The notes below the pieces were generated by a model. That model did no database searches. It saw nothing but the letters and a program-made list of their open reading frames with translations, and was not told the origin of the DNA. Positions 34,759-42,430 of a DNA stretch of 64,000 nt are shown here, piece after piece. The position numbers and the translations under genes were made by a program. The DNA is from Cellvibrionales bacterium (lineage in GTDB: Bacteria > Pseudomonadota > Gammaproteobacteria > Pseudomonadales > UBA7239). The first letter of the stretch is position 1. Each line of letters begins with the position of its first letter. The stretch lies in assembly GCA_016713115.1 (NCBI GenBank), contig JADJPU010000001.1:806001-870000 (forward strand). Reading direction: 5' to 3'.

Positions 34759-35952
34759 TTACATTTCATTCAGACAACATTGCACAGTGTGCTGCGCGAT
34801 CATCAATTCTTCATTCGTAGGAATGACCCATGCCGAAGCGCGACTCTGTACTTTACTGATACACAAGGCGTGTTCCGCATTGGCCGCTGCATTTATCTCC
34901 ACGCCCAACCACGCACACGCGGCGCAAATTTTTTCACGAATAATTGCAGAGTGTTCACCAATGCCAGCCGTAAATACCAGCGCGTCCAAGCCGCCCAGCG
35001 CCGCCGCCAGCGAACCAATTTCACGCGCCACGCGGTACACGAACAAATCCACTGCAAATTGCGCAGCGGGCAAATCGGATTCCAACAACTCACGCATATC
35101 GCTAGACACACCCGACACACCGAGAAAGCCCGATTTCTTGTACAACAAATCGGCCAGCTCTTTCGCTGACAGTTTCAATTCATCTAGCAAATACAGCACC
35201 ACGCCCGGATCCAAACTGCCGCAGCGCGAACTCATCGGCACGCCGTCCAGCGCGGAAAAACCCATGGTGGTAGCGACACTTTTTCCCGCCTGCAGCGCAC
35301 ATAAACTCACGCCGTTGCCCATGTGCAGCACGATCACTTTTTTTTCGGCGATCTCTGGTGCAAGCTGCGGCAACACTGAAGCAATGTATTCGTAAGACAG
35401 ACCGTGAAAACCGTAGCGATACACGCCTTTTTCAGTGATAGCTGGCGGCAGTGCGTAGGCGCGCGCCACAGCCGTTTGCGTGTGATGGAACGCGGTATCA
35501 AAACACGCCACTTGCGGCAAATTTGGCTGGCTTTCCAACAACAATTCCACCAACTTGAGATTGTGCGGTTGATGCAGCGGCGCTAAAGGGATCAAATCAT
35601 CCAATTTATCCAACACCGCGTGGCTCATTTTAATGGGCGCAAAAAATTCTGCGCCACCGTGCACGATGCGATGCCCCACCGCTTTAATGGAATACTGCGC
35701 CGCATGCTCGCGCAAAAAAGCATTCAAATATGCGATGGCACCGTCGTGACCTAATGGCTCACTTTCCGACCACTGTTTTTCCGCAAGAATTTTTCCAGCG
35801 GCATCTTTGGCTTTGAACTGCGGCGTGGACTGCAAACCCTGCACCTGCCCGCCCAACAAAAAACTCAGCGACTCTACCGCGCCAGAAAAAGCAAACAGTG
35901 AAAATTTAATGCTGGAAGATCCAGCATTCAAAACCAGAATGGCATCACTCAC
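34759..35952 (-). CDS. ackA: Acetate kinase
   Basis: 397 residues in the ASKHA fold. It has the opening ILVLNAGSSSIKFSLF, VGHRIVHGGAEF, the GFHGLSYEYIA loop, VIVLHMGNGVSLCAL and VFTAGIGEHSA. It interconverts acetyl phosphate and acetate with ATP. The open frame runs to 36015, but the GTG at 35952 forms a GTGA overlap with the phosphotransacetylase stop and begins at the conserved residues, so it is chosen. Paired with the preceding gene it makes the acetate overflow/assimilation pathway. Confidence 0.96.
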   Translation of the reverse strand: MSDAILVLNAGSSSIKFSLFAFSGAVESLSFLLGGQVQGLQSTPQFKAKDAAGKILAEKQWSESEPLGHDGAIAYLNAFLREHAAQYSIKAVGHRIVHGGAEFFAPIKMSHAVLDKLDDLIPLAPLHQPHNLKLVELLLESQPNLPQVACFDTAFHHTQTAVARAYALPPAITEKGVYRYGFHGLSYEYIASVLPQLAPEIAEKKVIVLHMGNGVSLCALQAGKSVATTMGFSALDGVPMSSRCGSLDPGVVLYLLDELKLSAKELADLLYKKSGFLGVSGVSSDMRELLESDLPAAQFAVDLFVYRVAREIGSLAAALGGLDALVFTAGIGEHSAIIREKICAACAWLGVEINAAANAEHALCISKVQSRASAWVIPTNEELMIAQHTVQCCLNEM

Positions 35953-36893
35953 GCGGCGTGTTCCGCCTGCAATGCTTTCCTTTTCTCTGCCACCATCAAA
36001 GTCGCTACCGCACAAGAAGCGAGACGCGAGGTGAGCGAATCCGCACGGCTGGTCAACACAATGGGCACGCGCGCGCCGAGCACAATGCCCGCCGCTTCCG
36101 CATCCGCCATAAAGGTCAAACTTTTTGCCAACATATTGCCCGCTTCTAAATCTGGCACTAACAAAATATCGGCCTTGCCCGCCACAGGCGAATGAATTTT
36201 TTTGATTTGTGCTGCTTGCAAATCAATCGCGTTATCTAAAGCCAAGGGGCCATCCAATAACGCGCCGGTGATTTGTCCGCGCTCCGCCATTTTGCACAGC
36301 GCCGCCGCTTCGATGGTGGAGGGCACATCGGGATTCACTGTTTCCATCGCCGACAAAATTGCCGCTTTCGGTTCTTTGATGCCCAGCGAATGCGCGAGAT
36401 CAATCGCGTTTTGCAAAATATGCATTTTGTCTTTTAGCGTGGGAAAAATATTGATCGCGCCGTCGGTGACGATAATCGGATGATCCAAACTCGGCACATC
36501 CATCACAAAAGCGTGACTCACGCGGCGATCGGTGCGCAAACCTTTTTCTTTATCCACCACCGCGCTCATCAATTCATCAGTGTGCAGACTGCCCTTCATC
36601 AACATTTGCGCCTTGCCTGCGCGCACCAAACTCACTGCACACTCGGCAGAGGCATGGCTGTGCGGCGCGTCGATCAACTCAAACGCACTGATATCCAACT
36701 GCGCCGCTTGCGCTGCTGCTGTAATTTTGGCGCGCGGACCCACCAAAAATGGAGCAATCAGTCCCAGCTTGGCTGCCTCCACCACGCTTTGCAGCGAGAC
36801 TTCATCACAGGGATGCGCCACCGCTGTGGCCAGCGGTTCCAAACGCTGGCACAGGCGAATCAGTTGTTGATATTTTTCTCGTTGCCCACTCAT
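35949..36893 (-). CDS. Short-form phosphate acetyl/butyryltransferase
   Basis: 314 residues, the compact phosphotransacetylase type without the N-terminal regulatory domains of E. coli Pta. Motifs: LMKGSLHTDELM, VSHAFVMDVPSLDHPIIVTD, ILSAMETVNPDVPSTIEAA and the phosphate site VPDLEAGNMLAK. It moves the acyl group between CoA and phosphate and so supplies ackA with its substrate. Butyryl specificity cannot be excluded. It begins nine bases after the repaired catalase stop and overlaps ackA by four bases. Confidence 0.92.
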   Translation of the reverse strand: MSGQREKYQQLIRLCQRLEPLATAVAHPCDEVSLQSVVEAAKLGLIAPFLVGPRAKITAAAQAAQLDISAFELIDAPHSHASAECAVSLVRAGKAQMLMKGSLHTDELMSAVVDKEKGLRTDRRVSHAFVMDVPSLDHPIIVTDGAINIFPTLKDKMHILQNAIDLAHSLGIKEPKAAILSAMETVNPDVPSTIEAAALCKMAERGQITGALLDGPLALDNAIDLQAAQIKKIHSPVAGKADILLVPDLEAGNMLAKSLTFMADAEAAGIVLGARVPIVLTSRADSLTSRLASCAVATLMVAEKRKALQAEHAA

Positions 36894-36902
36894 GACTTGC
36901 GC

Positions 36903-38481
36903 TCAAAAAAACGGTTCGTCATTGTACGGCAGTTGCCCGCCGGTTTTGTTCAAACCGGCAGTGCGACCAAAGGATTGCCATACATCGGATCGTCTTTTTG
37001 CGAAGCCAGTGCTTTTGTAAATCCACACCCAAGGCTTTCGCCACGCCCGCCGCGTAAGCAGGGTCCGCAGCATGGCAGTTGCGGATGTGGCGAAACTTCA
37101 CGAACTCCGCTGCATCACCCATGCCGCGTGCGGTGTTGCCAAACAACACTTCTTTTTGTGCGGCGCTCATCAACTGAAACAGTTTGCGCGGCTGCTCAAA
37201 ATAATTGCTGTCGTCATTATGGAAACTCCAGTGCTGCGCATCGCCGTTAATTTTTAAGGGCGGCTCGGCAAACTCGGCTTGCGCCTGCCACTGACCAAAA
37301 CTGTTCGGCTCGTAGTGCAGCGTGCCGCCGTAGTTGCCATCGGCACGCCCAGTACCATCGCGATGATTGCTATGCACGGGGCAACGCGCAGCATTCACCG
37401 GAATCTGTTGGTGATTCACGCCTAAGCGGTAGCGCTGTGCATCGGCATAATTAAACAAACGCGCCTGCAACATGCGATCGGGGCTCACACCAATTCCCGG
37501 CACTAAATTGCTCGGCGCGAAAGCGCTCTGCTCCACATCGGCAAAAAAGTTTTCTGGATTTTTATTCAGTTCAAACTCACCCACTTCGATCAGCGGGTAA
37601 TCACCGTGCGGCCAAACTTTTGTTAAATCGAAGGGGTGATAAGGCACTTTTTCCGCATCCTGTTCTGGCATCACCTGCACGAACATTGTCCACTTTGGAA
37701 AATTACCGCGCGCAATCGCCTCATACAAATCGCGTTGATGACTTTCACGGTCTTTGCCGATCATGGCTTCGGATTCCGCATCGTTCAGGTTTTTGATGCC
37801 CTGCTGCGTTTTAAAATGAAATTTCACCCAGAACCGTTCGTTTTTTGCATTCCAGAAACTGTAAGTGTGTGAACCAAAACCGTGCATGTGACGATAGCTA
37901 GCGGGAATGCCGCGATCACTCATCACAATCGTAATTTGATGTAGGGCTTCCGGCAGCAGCGTCCAGTAATCCCAGTTGTGGGTGGCGCTGCGCAGATTGG
38001 TTTTCGGGTCGCGCTTCACTGCTTTGTTCAAATCGGGAAACTGGCGCGGATCGCGAATAAAAAATACGGGCGTGTTGTTACCCACCATGTCCCAATTGCC
38101 TTCTTCGGTATAAAACTTGAGTGCAAAACCACGAATATCGCGCTCGGCATCGGCCGCGCCGCGCTCGCCAGCCACCGTGGTAAAGCGAGCAAACATTTCC
38201 GTTTTTTTGCCAATTTTTTCAAACAATTTGGCGCGCGTGTATTTTGTGATGTCTTTGGTCACCGTAAAGGTGCCAAACGCACCTGAGCCTTTGGCGTGCA
38301 TGCGGCGCTCAGGTATCACTTCGCGCACAAAATTGGCGAGTTTTTCGTTCAACCACACATCTTGCGCCAGCAGTGGACCGCGCGCACCGGCGTTGAGGCT
38401 GTCGCGATTATTCGGCACCGGCGCGCCAAAATTAGTAGTGAGATGGGTAACGGGGCATTTTTTACTGTCGTCATTTTTCAT
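36903..38481 (-). CDS. katA: Monofunctional haem catalase, frameshifted twice near its 3' end
   Basis: Small-subunit catalase converting H2O2 to O2 and water. The active-site His region is RRMHAKGSGAFGTFTVTKDI; ARFTTVAGERGAADAERDIR, RDPRQFPDLNKAVKRDP and the haem Tyr segment RLFNYADAQRYRLG follow. The ATG at 38481 has GGAAGGGA upstream. At VDLQK the frame breaks: one base missing in an A run (forward 37013-37016) restores ALASQKDDPMYGNPLVALPV, and one base missing at 36952-36954 then restores LNKTGGQLPYNDEPFF, stop at 36903. Total ~526 aa. Two single-base homopolymer losses within 65 bases point to consensus errors. It precedes the pta-ackA pair. Confidence 0.9.
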
Positions 38482-38588
38482 GGCTTTTCCCTTCCTATGC
38501 TGTGATGAGTGACTGCTGTGGCAGAGTGAACCCAAATCCATTGTTTGTAAAAGTTATTTTTCTGATGATGACGATAGATGTTTTGATG

Positions 38589-38618
38589 TTGTGATTTCGT
38601 GAAGCATCCCCATATACT
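38589..38618 (+). promoter_or_regulatory. Likely tmRNA promoter
   Basis: TTGTGA (38589-38594) and TATACT (38613-38618) are 18 bp apart. Transcription would start near 38625, about 20 bases before the mature 5' end, leaving a short precursor as expected for tmRNA. The same 160-base gap must also carry the divergent catalase promoter, for which no clear hexamers were seen. Confidence 0.5.
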
Positions 38619-38644
38619 GGGAACACTCTTCAAGCAGAAGAATT

Positions 38645-38997
38645 GGGGCCGATTTGGATTCGACGCCGGTTACAAAGCTTCGGGGGCATGCCGAGATGGC
38701 AACCAATCTCGTAAATCAAAGTTGCAAACTATTAGTTGCCAACGACGACAACTACGCTCTAGCTGCTTAATCGCAGCTAGCGGTTGCTAGCAAGGTGTCT
38801 GTACCGCGCTACTGACTGTCATATAGAACAGAATCGTGGAGCGGTGCGCCTGGCGCCAATCCCCTAAAACTTACAGGCTCGCTGTTCACGTCCTGCCCGC
38901 CGGGCTGTGAGCAGTTAAATCAATCGACGGAACTAAGCATGTAGATCTCGCAGTAGCGGACTGACGGACAGGGGTTCAACTCCCCTCGGCTCCACCA
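38645..38997 (+). ncRNA. ssrA: Transfer-messenger RNA (one-piece)
   Basis: The RNA rescues stalled ribosomes. The 5' end GGGGCCGATTTGGATTCGAC and the 3' end with TTCAACTCCCCTCGGCTCCACCA pair to form the tRNA-Ala-like acceptor and T arms with encoded CCA. The tag reading frame at 38738-38770 encodes ANDDNYALAA followed by TAA, a close relative of the E. coli tag ANDENYALAA. Length is 353 nt, within the normal range. A terminator follows. Confidence 0.97.
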
Positions 38998-39005
38998 ATT
39001 CACCT

Positions 39006-39037
39006 AAAACCCAGCGTAAATGCTGGGTTTTTTGTTT
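39006..39037 (+). terminator. Rho-independent terminator of ssrA
   Basis: AACCCAGC and GCTGGGTT form an 8-bp stem with a 6-base loop, followed by TTTT and a T-rich stretch, ten bases after the tmRNA CCA end. Confidence 0.92.
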
Positions 39038-39066
39038 ATTACTGCCCATATATGCCTGCCGGAATT

Positions 39067-39094
39067 GGGGGCATCTATCACCATCAGGGGGCAT
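39067..39094 (+). repeat. Direct repeat GGGGGCAT x2 downstream of tmRNA
   Basis: Two perfect copies of GGGGGCAT start at 39067 and 39087, exactly 20 bases apart, with a weaker GGAGGCAC near 39099. Integrase arm-type sites are often short direct repeats close to tmRNA, which is a common island insertion target. No integrase gene or second attachment copy is seen in the window, so this may be a remnant. Confidence 0.4.
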
Positions 39095-39096
39095 AA

Positions 39097-39195
39097 ATGG
39101 AGGCACATGACATGAGCTCACCTAGTGAGCCCAGACTGTGTGACGATGAGCTGGAACACAGGCAGAGGCGTTTGCTATGGCGCATCGTAAATTGA
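39097..39195 (+). CDS. Possible 32-aa protein
   Basis: ATG at 39097 follows AGGGGG by five bases and opens a frame MEAHDMSSPSEPRLCDDELE... of 32 residues ending in RLLWRIVN. It overlaps the next small frame by 19 bases. No family recognised; the ribosome-site match may be chance because it lies in the direct repeat. Confidence 0.25.
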   Translation: MEAHDMSSPSEPRLCDDELEHRQRRLLWRIVN

Positions 39196-39419
39196 ACAAG
39201 CCAGAATCTGGCATTTGCCGTGAACCGCCTGCGTGGCTGGAAGGCTGCAGCAATATTCTCGGCTTGATGCACAAGAAAGCACTAGAGCGAGAAGCCAGCG
39301 AAGCCAACCGAGAAAAATTGGTTGCTGCAGGTTTTCTGTTGCCGCGAGAACCAATACCACCGCCCAAGCCGCGAGAACGAATCTCCTTCGCTGAGTGGGC
39401 CAACCGGCAGCGCGACTGA
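39177..39419 (+). CDS. Small hypothetical protein
   Basis: An 80-residue frame, MAHRKLNKPESGICREPPAW at the start, then a helical stretch rich in charged residues (ALEREASEANREKLVAAGFL), a proline-rich turn (PREPIPPPKPRERI) and FAEWANRQRD. The composition looks like a real soluble protein rather than noise, and GAGG lies about nine bases before the ATG, but no family was recognised. It lies in the cassette beyond tmRNA and is convergent with the HD gene. Antisense frames cover the same bases, so the call is weak. Confidence 0.4.
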   Translation: MAHRKLNKPESGICREPPAWLEGCSNILGLMHKKALEREASEANREKLVAAGFLLPREPIPPPKPRERISFAEWANRQRD

Positions 39420-39450
39420 AACAAGGATTCTGGCTGCGCACCACAAGCAG

Positions 39451-39927
39451 CTAAGGCTCATTTGCGAAGCTCCGCGCGTAGGCCCAAGCGATAAAAGATG
39501 GATCTCGTGCAGCTGCCGTGCAAAGCTTCGCAGCGACAGGACGAATTCCGACACGGCCAAGATCTAAGCGATCCGCATCCCAACAGGTCTGTACGGTGAC
39601 ATCACCTTCAAGCCGCCCAGTGCTGTGACCCTCGCAGGCATAGACCAACAAACTCAGCTCCGTTTCATCGAGATAAAGAAAAGTATCGTTGATCTTCGTT
39701 GCAAGCTCTGCAGCGCGGAAGCCGTGATCTGGGTCGCTGTAGTCGTCCTGTCGGCAGCTATCGTGCAAGAAGGCAAAGGCCTCGACCACCCGCAGGTTCG
39801 CGCCCGTGCTAGCGGCAAGCCTGAGGCCGTTGTGCCGAACCCGAGCCCAATGTGGTGCACCGTGAACGCCACGCCAGTCAAGGGCGAAGTGCATTTTGAG
39901 AAATCGTAATAGCTCAGGGCGATTCAT
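39451..39927 (-). CDS. HD-domain hydrolase-like protein
   Basis: 158 residues. The HD-type metal site is visible as HGAPHWARVRHNG near residue 21 and FAFLHDSCRQDDYSDPDHG near residue 50, followed by LVYACEGHSTG and WDADRLDLGRVG, which gives the conserved late Asp. The pattern resembles short stand-alone HD phosphohydrolases acting on nucleotides or small phosphates; the substrate is unknown. It starts 14 bases after the Fic stop on the same strand, so the two are probably co-transcribed. Confidence 0.75.
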   Translation of the reverse strand: MNRPELLRFLKMHFALDWRGVHGAPHWARVRHNGLRLAASTGANLRVVEAFAFLHDSCRQDDYSDPDHGFRAAELATKINDTFLYLDETELSLLVYACEGHSTGRLEGDVTVQTCWDADRLDLGRVGIRPVAAKLCTAAARDPSFIAWAYARSFANEP

Positions 39928-39941
39928 GATGTCTAGTAATG

Positions 39942-41069
39942 TCAGTGTAGATTGACAGGATATCGAGCAAAATCATTGCCATCGCGAGTCAACAACTGCA
40001 TTAATTTAGGATGAACAAATAGTTTTTCTTTGCCGGCGCTCATTTCAGTCAGCACGCCAATGGCAACCAATTCTTTCAAATAACGCGAAGCGGATTGCCG
40101 CTGAACAATGTCGCGCTCAACCAAATTACCAATGCGGCAGTACGGTTGCTCGAAAATAATATCCACCAACTCACGACTGTAAATTTTAGGCAATTTTTCG
40201 CGCACATATTCACTGGTATGGTCAGCTAGTGCGCGAATAGCTGCAATTTTATTGACTGTCCAACGCGCGGTTTCTGCTACCGCTTTCAGCATATAGAGCA
40301 ACCACGGCTCCCAAGCAGCTTGACTGGTGACTTCTAGCAACAAACGGTAGTAATCCGTTTTATTGCCAATGATGTAGCGACTCAGGTAAAGAATCGGCAA
40401 CGAGAGCAGTTCTTCTTGAATCAGAAACAGAATATTGAGTATGCGCCCTGTGCGACCATTGCCATCACTGAAGGGGTGGATAGCCTCAAACTGATAATGG
40501 CCGACCGCCATACGCACCAGCGGATCAAGGTCGCGCTCGTTGTGTAAAAATCGTTCCCAGTTGGCGAGTAAATCCCTCAGTGCCGCCTCTCCTTCGGGCG
40601 GGGTATAAATGACGCGGCCATCTTTGTCGTTCGCTAACGCCGTACCGGGTATTTTGCGAATATCAATATCGCTCGCTTTGATCGTACGGCACACCTCGAC
40701 GGCTGTCGCTGTACAGAGCGGGCGGTGGCGTAACGACTGATAACCGTTGTACAGCGCCGTTCTGTACCTAAGCGCTTCTTTGGTACTGGCATCTGCGTGC
40801 TGGTCGGCTTGAGCAAACTGAAACAGGTGATCCGTCGTGGTCACAATGTTTTCAATTTCAGAGCTGTCCTGCGCTTCCAACAGGGGGATGATGTTAATCA
40901 ACATTGTTTGATTGGGAATCAGTTCGGCAGCTTGCTTCAACTCTGCCAATGCCGTCCTTGCTATAACACACTGTTTTAAAACGATTTTTGTCTCCAGCTC
41001 GCCTATGGGTGGCAGCGGAGGCAAGTTATTCCAAGGTTGATCGGGCTTCCATGCGAGCGCCGGTGTCAT
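39942..41069 (-). CDS. Fic-family AMP-transferase with N-terminal inhibitory motif and winged helix
   Basis: 375 residues. The Fic motif HPFSDGNGRTGR is complete at about residue 195-206, with catalytic His and the anion-binding Asn/Arg. Upstream, DSSEIENIVTT (about residue 68) matches the inhibitory S/T-x-x-x-E-G/N helix, so this is a class II Fic protein that is autoinhibited. The C-terminal ~90 residues (YCRIGNLVERDIVQRQSASR) look like a winged-helix domain. The usual reaction is AMP transfer to a hydroxyl side chain of a protein partner. It heads a two-gene unit with the HD protein and has a striking operator upstream (41118-41165). Target unknown. Confidence 0.88.
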   Translation of the reverse strand: MTPALAWKPDQPWNNLPPLPPIGELETKIVLKQCVIARTALAELKQAAELIPNQTMLINIIPLLEAQDSSEIENIVTTTDHLFQFAQADQHADASTKEALRYRTALYNGYQSLRHRPLCTATAVEVCRTIKASDIDIRKIPGTALANDKDGRVIYTPPEGEAALRDLLANWERFLHNERDLDPLVRMAVGHYQFEAIHPFSDGNGRTGRILNILFLIQEELLSLPILYLSRYIIGNKTDYYRLLLEVTSQAAWEPWLLYMLKAVAETARWTVNKIAAIRALADHTSEYVREKLPKIYSRELVDIIFEQPYCRIGNLVERDIVQRQSASRYLKELVAIGVLTEMSAGKEKLFVHPKLMQLLTRDGNDFARYPVNLH

Positions 41070-41102
41070 GTTTAAATTGTTTTCTTTTATCTACATATCC
41101 TA

Positions 41103-41165
41103 AGCTTATTTAGATGATATCGACATGTCAACGAGATGTGTCGATAAAAACTAAAAACATCGACA
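41103..41165 (-). promoter_or_regulatory. Fic promoter with palindromic operator
   Basis: TATCGACA (41118-41125) and TGTCGATA (41139-41146) form a perfect 8-bp inverted repeat with a 13-base spacer, and a third copy of ATCGACA lies at 41159-41165. The minus-strand -35 box TTGACA (41131..41126) sits inside the spacer, with a weaker TAAGCT -10 at 41108..41103 (17-bp spacing). A dimeric regulator on the arms would cover the promoter. The Fic protein's own winged helix is one candidate regulator. Confidence 0.65.
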
Positions 41166-41179
41166 CAAAATACCATCTC

Positions 41180-42340
41180 TCACTCCCCGTAATACTGTCG
41201 CTTCAACGCATCAACCCGCAGGCCGTATTGCTCACGACTCATGCGGCGGGCGCGGTACTCAACCTTCAGTGCACGCACGCGCTGGTCGTAATCGCTTTCC
41301 AGCCGGTTGACGACGGCGCGATACTGTTCTCGGCTGATGCGTCGGTCGCGGTAGGCGCGCTTGGCCGCCGCAATATTGCTAGGCATGGGCGCAGACCGCG
41401 GCTTGGCTGGTTTTGCCGCCGGTTTAGCGGCTGGTTTGGCCACTGTTGTTTCCGGTTCTTTTTCCGGCGTTTCTTGCGCTGCTTTTTCAGCAGGCTGTGG
41501 TTCTGGAGTGGCGGCTGCTGTTGTGGTTGCTGCTGGAGTGGTGGCTGCTGGCGGTTGTTCAGCGGGAGTCGGTGTGGCGGGCGCAGGCACCGCTGCGGGA
41601 ACCGCTGGCGCACTGACGGCCACAGCAGCAGGCGCTGGGCGCAACCACCACCAAGCACCCGTCCCCAACATCACGGCCGCGAGCACAGCAGCGCCGGCAA
41701 ACAACGCCGTGCGGGTAGCGGCAGGAGTATCGTTACTGCCCAAGTGCATGCCGCCGTAAGGGAACAGCAATTCGCTGCCGCTTTCAGCGGGATGCGCGTT
41801 TTGTGGCACCAAACGGTGCGTGGCAAAGCGCGGAATGTTGTACAGCTTCACCGGCTGTTCCATGCCCTTCAGCGCAAATTGCCCCACCTCGGCCGCCGGC
41901 ACTTCGGCTTTGTTCATCGCCATGTACACGGCTTCACTGAGGTAGATTTCGTCGGCCGGTGCCACACCCTCAATACGCGAGGCAATGTTCACCGGCTCGC
42001 CAAAAATATCGTTGCGCGTAACGCGCACTTCGCCGAGGTTCGCCGCTACGCGGATGTGAATCGGATCGCTGCCCGGCGCCTGCAAATTGCGTTGATGCAT
42101 TGCATCCTGCATCGCCATGCTGCACAACATGGCGTCGGTGGGCGAGCGGAAAGTAAGCAACATGGCATCGCCGATGCTTTTGATTTTTTTGCCGCGAAAG
42201 TGGTGCACGATAGGCACCAAGGTTTCATTGAACGACTTGAGCAAATCCGCATTTTCCGTGCGCGAATGGCGGCTGGTTGCTGCGGTGTAGCCGACAATAT
42301 CGACAAACAGAACGGTGAGGTTTTCAGTGTGTAATTTCAT
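41180..42340 (-). CDS. Class III adenylate/guanylate cyclase with membrane anchor and basic C-terminal repeats
   Basis: About 386 residues. An N-terminal cyclase domain (NLTVLFVDIVGYTA with a metal Asp, KSIGDAMLLTF with Lys and the second metal Asp, and GEPVNIASRIE with Asn/Arg) is followed by a linker, one membrane segment (TALFAGAAVLAAVMLGTGAW at ~215), a long Ala/Pro/Glu-rich stretch, and two copies of a ~30-residue basic motif (RRISREQYRAVVNRLESDYD, then RRMSREQYGLRVDALKRQYY). The reaction would be cAMP (or cGMP) formation. The ATG at 42340 is chosen because it precedes the domain; a ribosome site is weak. The adjacent nitrate genes are not obviously linked to it. Confidence 0.82.
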   Translation of the reverse strand: MKLHTENLTVLFVDIVGYTAATSRHSRTENADLLKSFNETLVPIVHHFRGKKIKSIGDAMLLTFRSPTDAMLCSMAMQDAMHQRNLQAPGSDPIHIRVAANLGEVRVTRNDIFGEPVNIASRIEGVAPADEIYLSEAVYMAMNKAEVPAAEVGQFALKGMEQPVKLYNIPRFATHRLVPQNAHPAESGSELLFPYGGMHLGSNDTPAATRTALFAGAAVLAAVMLGTGAWWWLRPAPAAVAVSAPAVPAAVPAPATPTPAEQPPAATTPAATTTAAATPEPQPAEKAAQETPEKEPETTVAKPAAKPAAKPAKPRSAPMPSNIAAAKRAYRDRRISREQYRAVVNRLESDYDQRVRALKVEYRARRMSREQYGLRVDALKRQYYGE

Positions 42341-42430
42341 CCGGTCAGCATAAACGCCACACTGCGTGCTGCCAACAGCCCATACCCTGCTGCATCGCAC
42401 CGCTGCTGGTCGTTATCGGCACGCGGCGTT

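Noticed and set aside
35953..36015. Longer ackA start
   Set aside because: The extra residues lie inside the phosphotransacetylase gene and do not resemble acetate kinase; the GTGA overlap marks the real start.
38933..39121. 62-residue frame on the minus strand across the 3' end of tmRNA (contains GELVEPRGVEPLS)
   Set aside because: It is antisense to the tmRNA T arm; peptides of this kind are a well-known false call opposite tRNA and tmRNA genes.
39122..39560. Three overlapping minus-strand frames
   Set aside because: They overlap each other and the more plausible plus-strand frame at 39177; none shows a family pattern.
41114..42334. Long plus-strand frame of 406 codons opposite the cyclase
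   Set aside because: It is the shadow of the cyclase; its Gly/Arg/His-rich composition mirrors the Ala/Pro linker, and the cyclase motifs are on the other strand.
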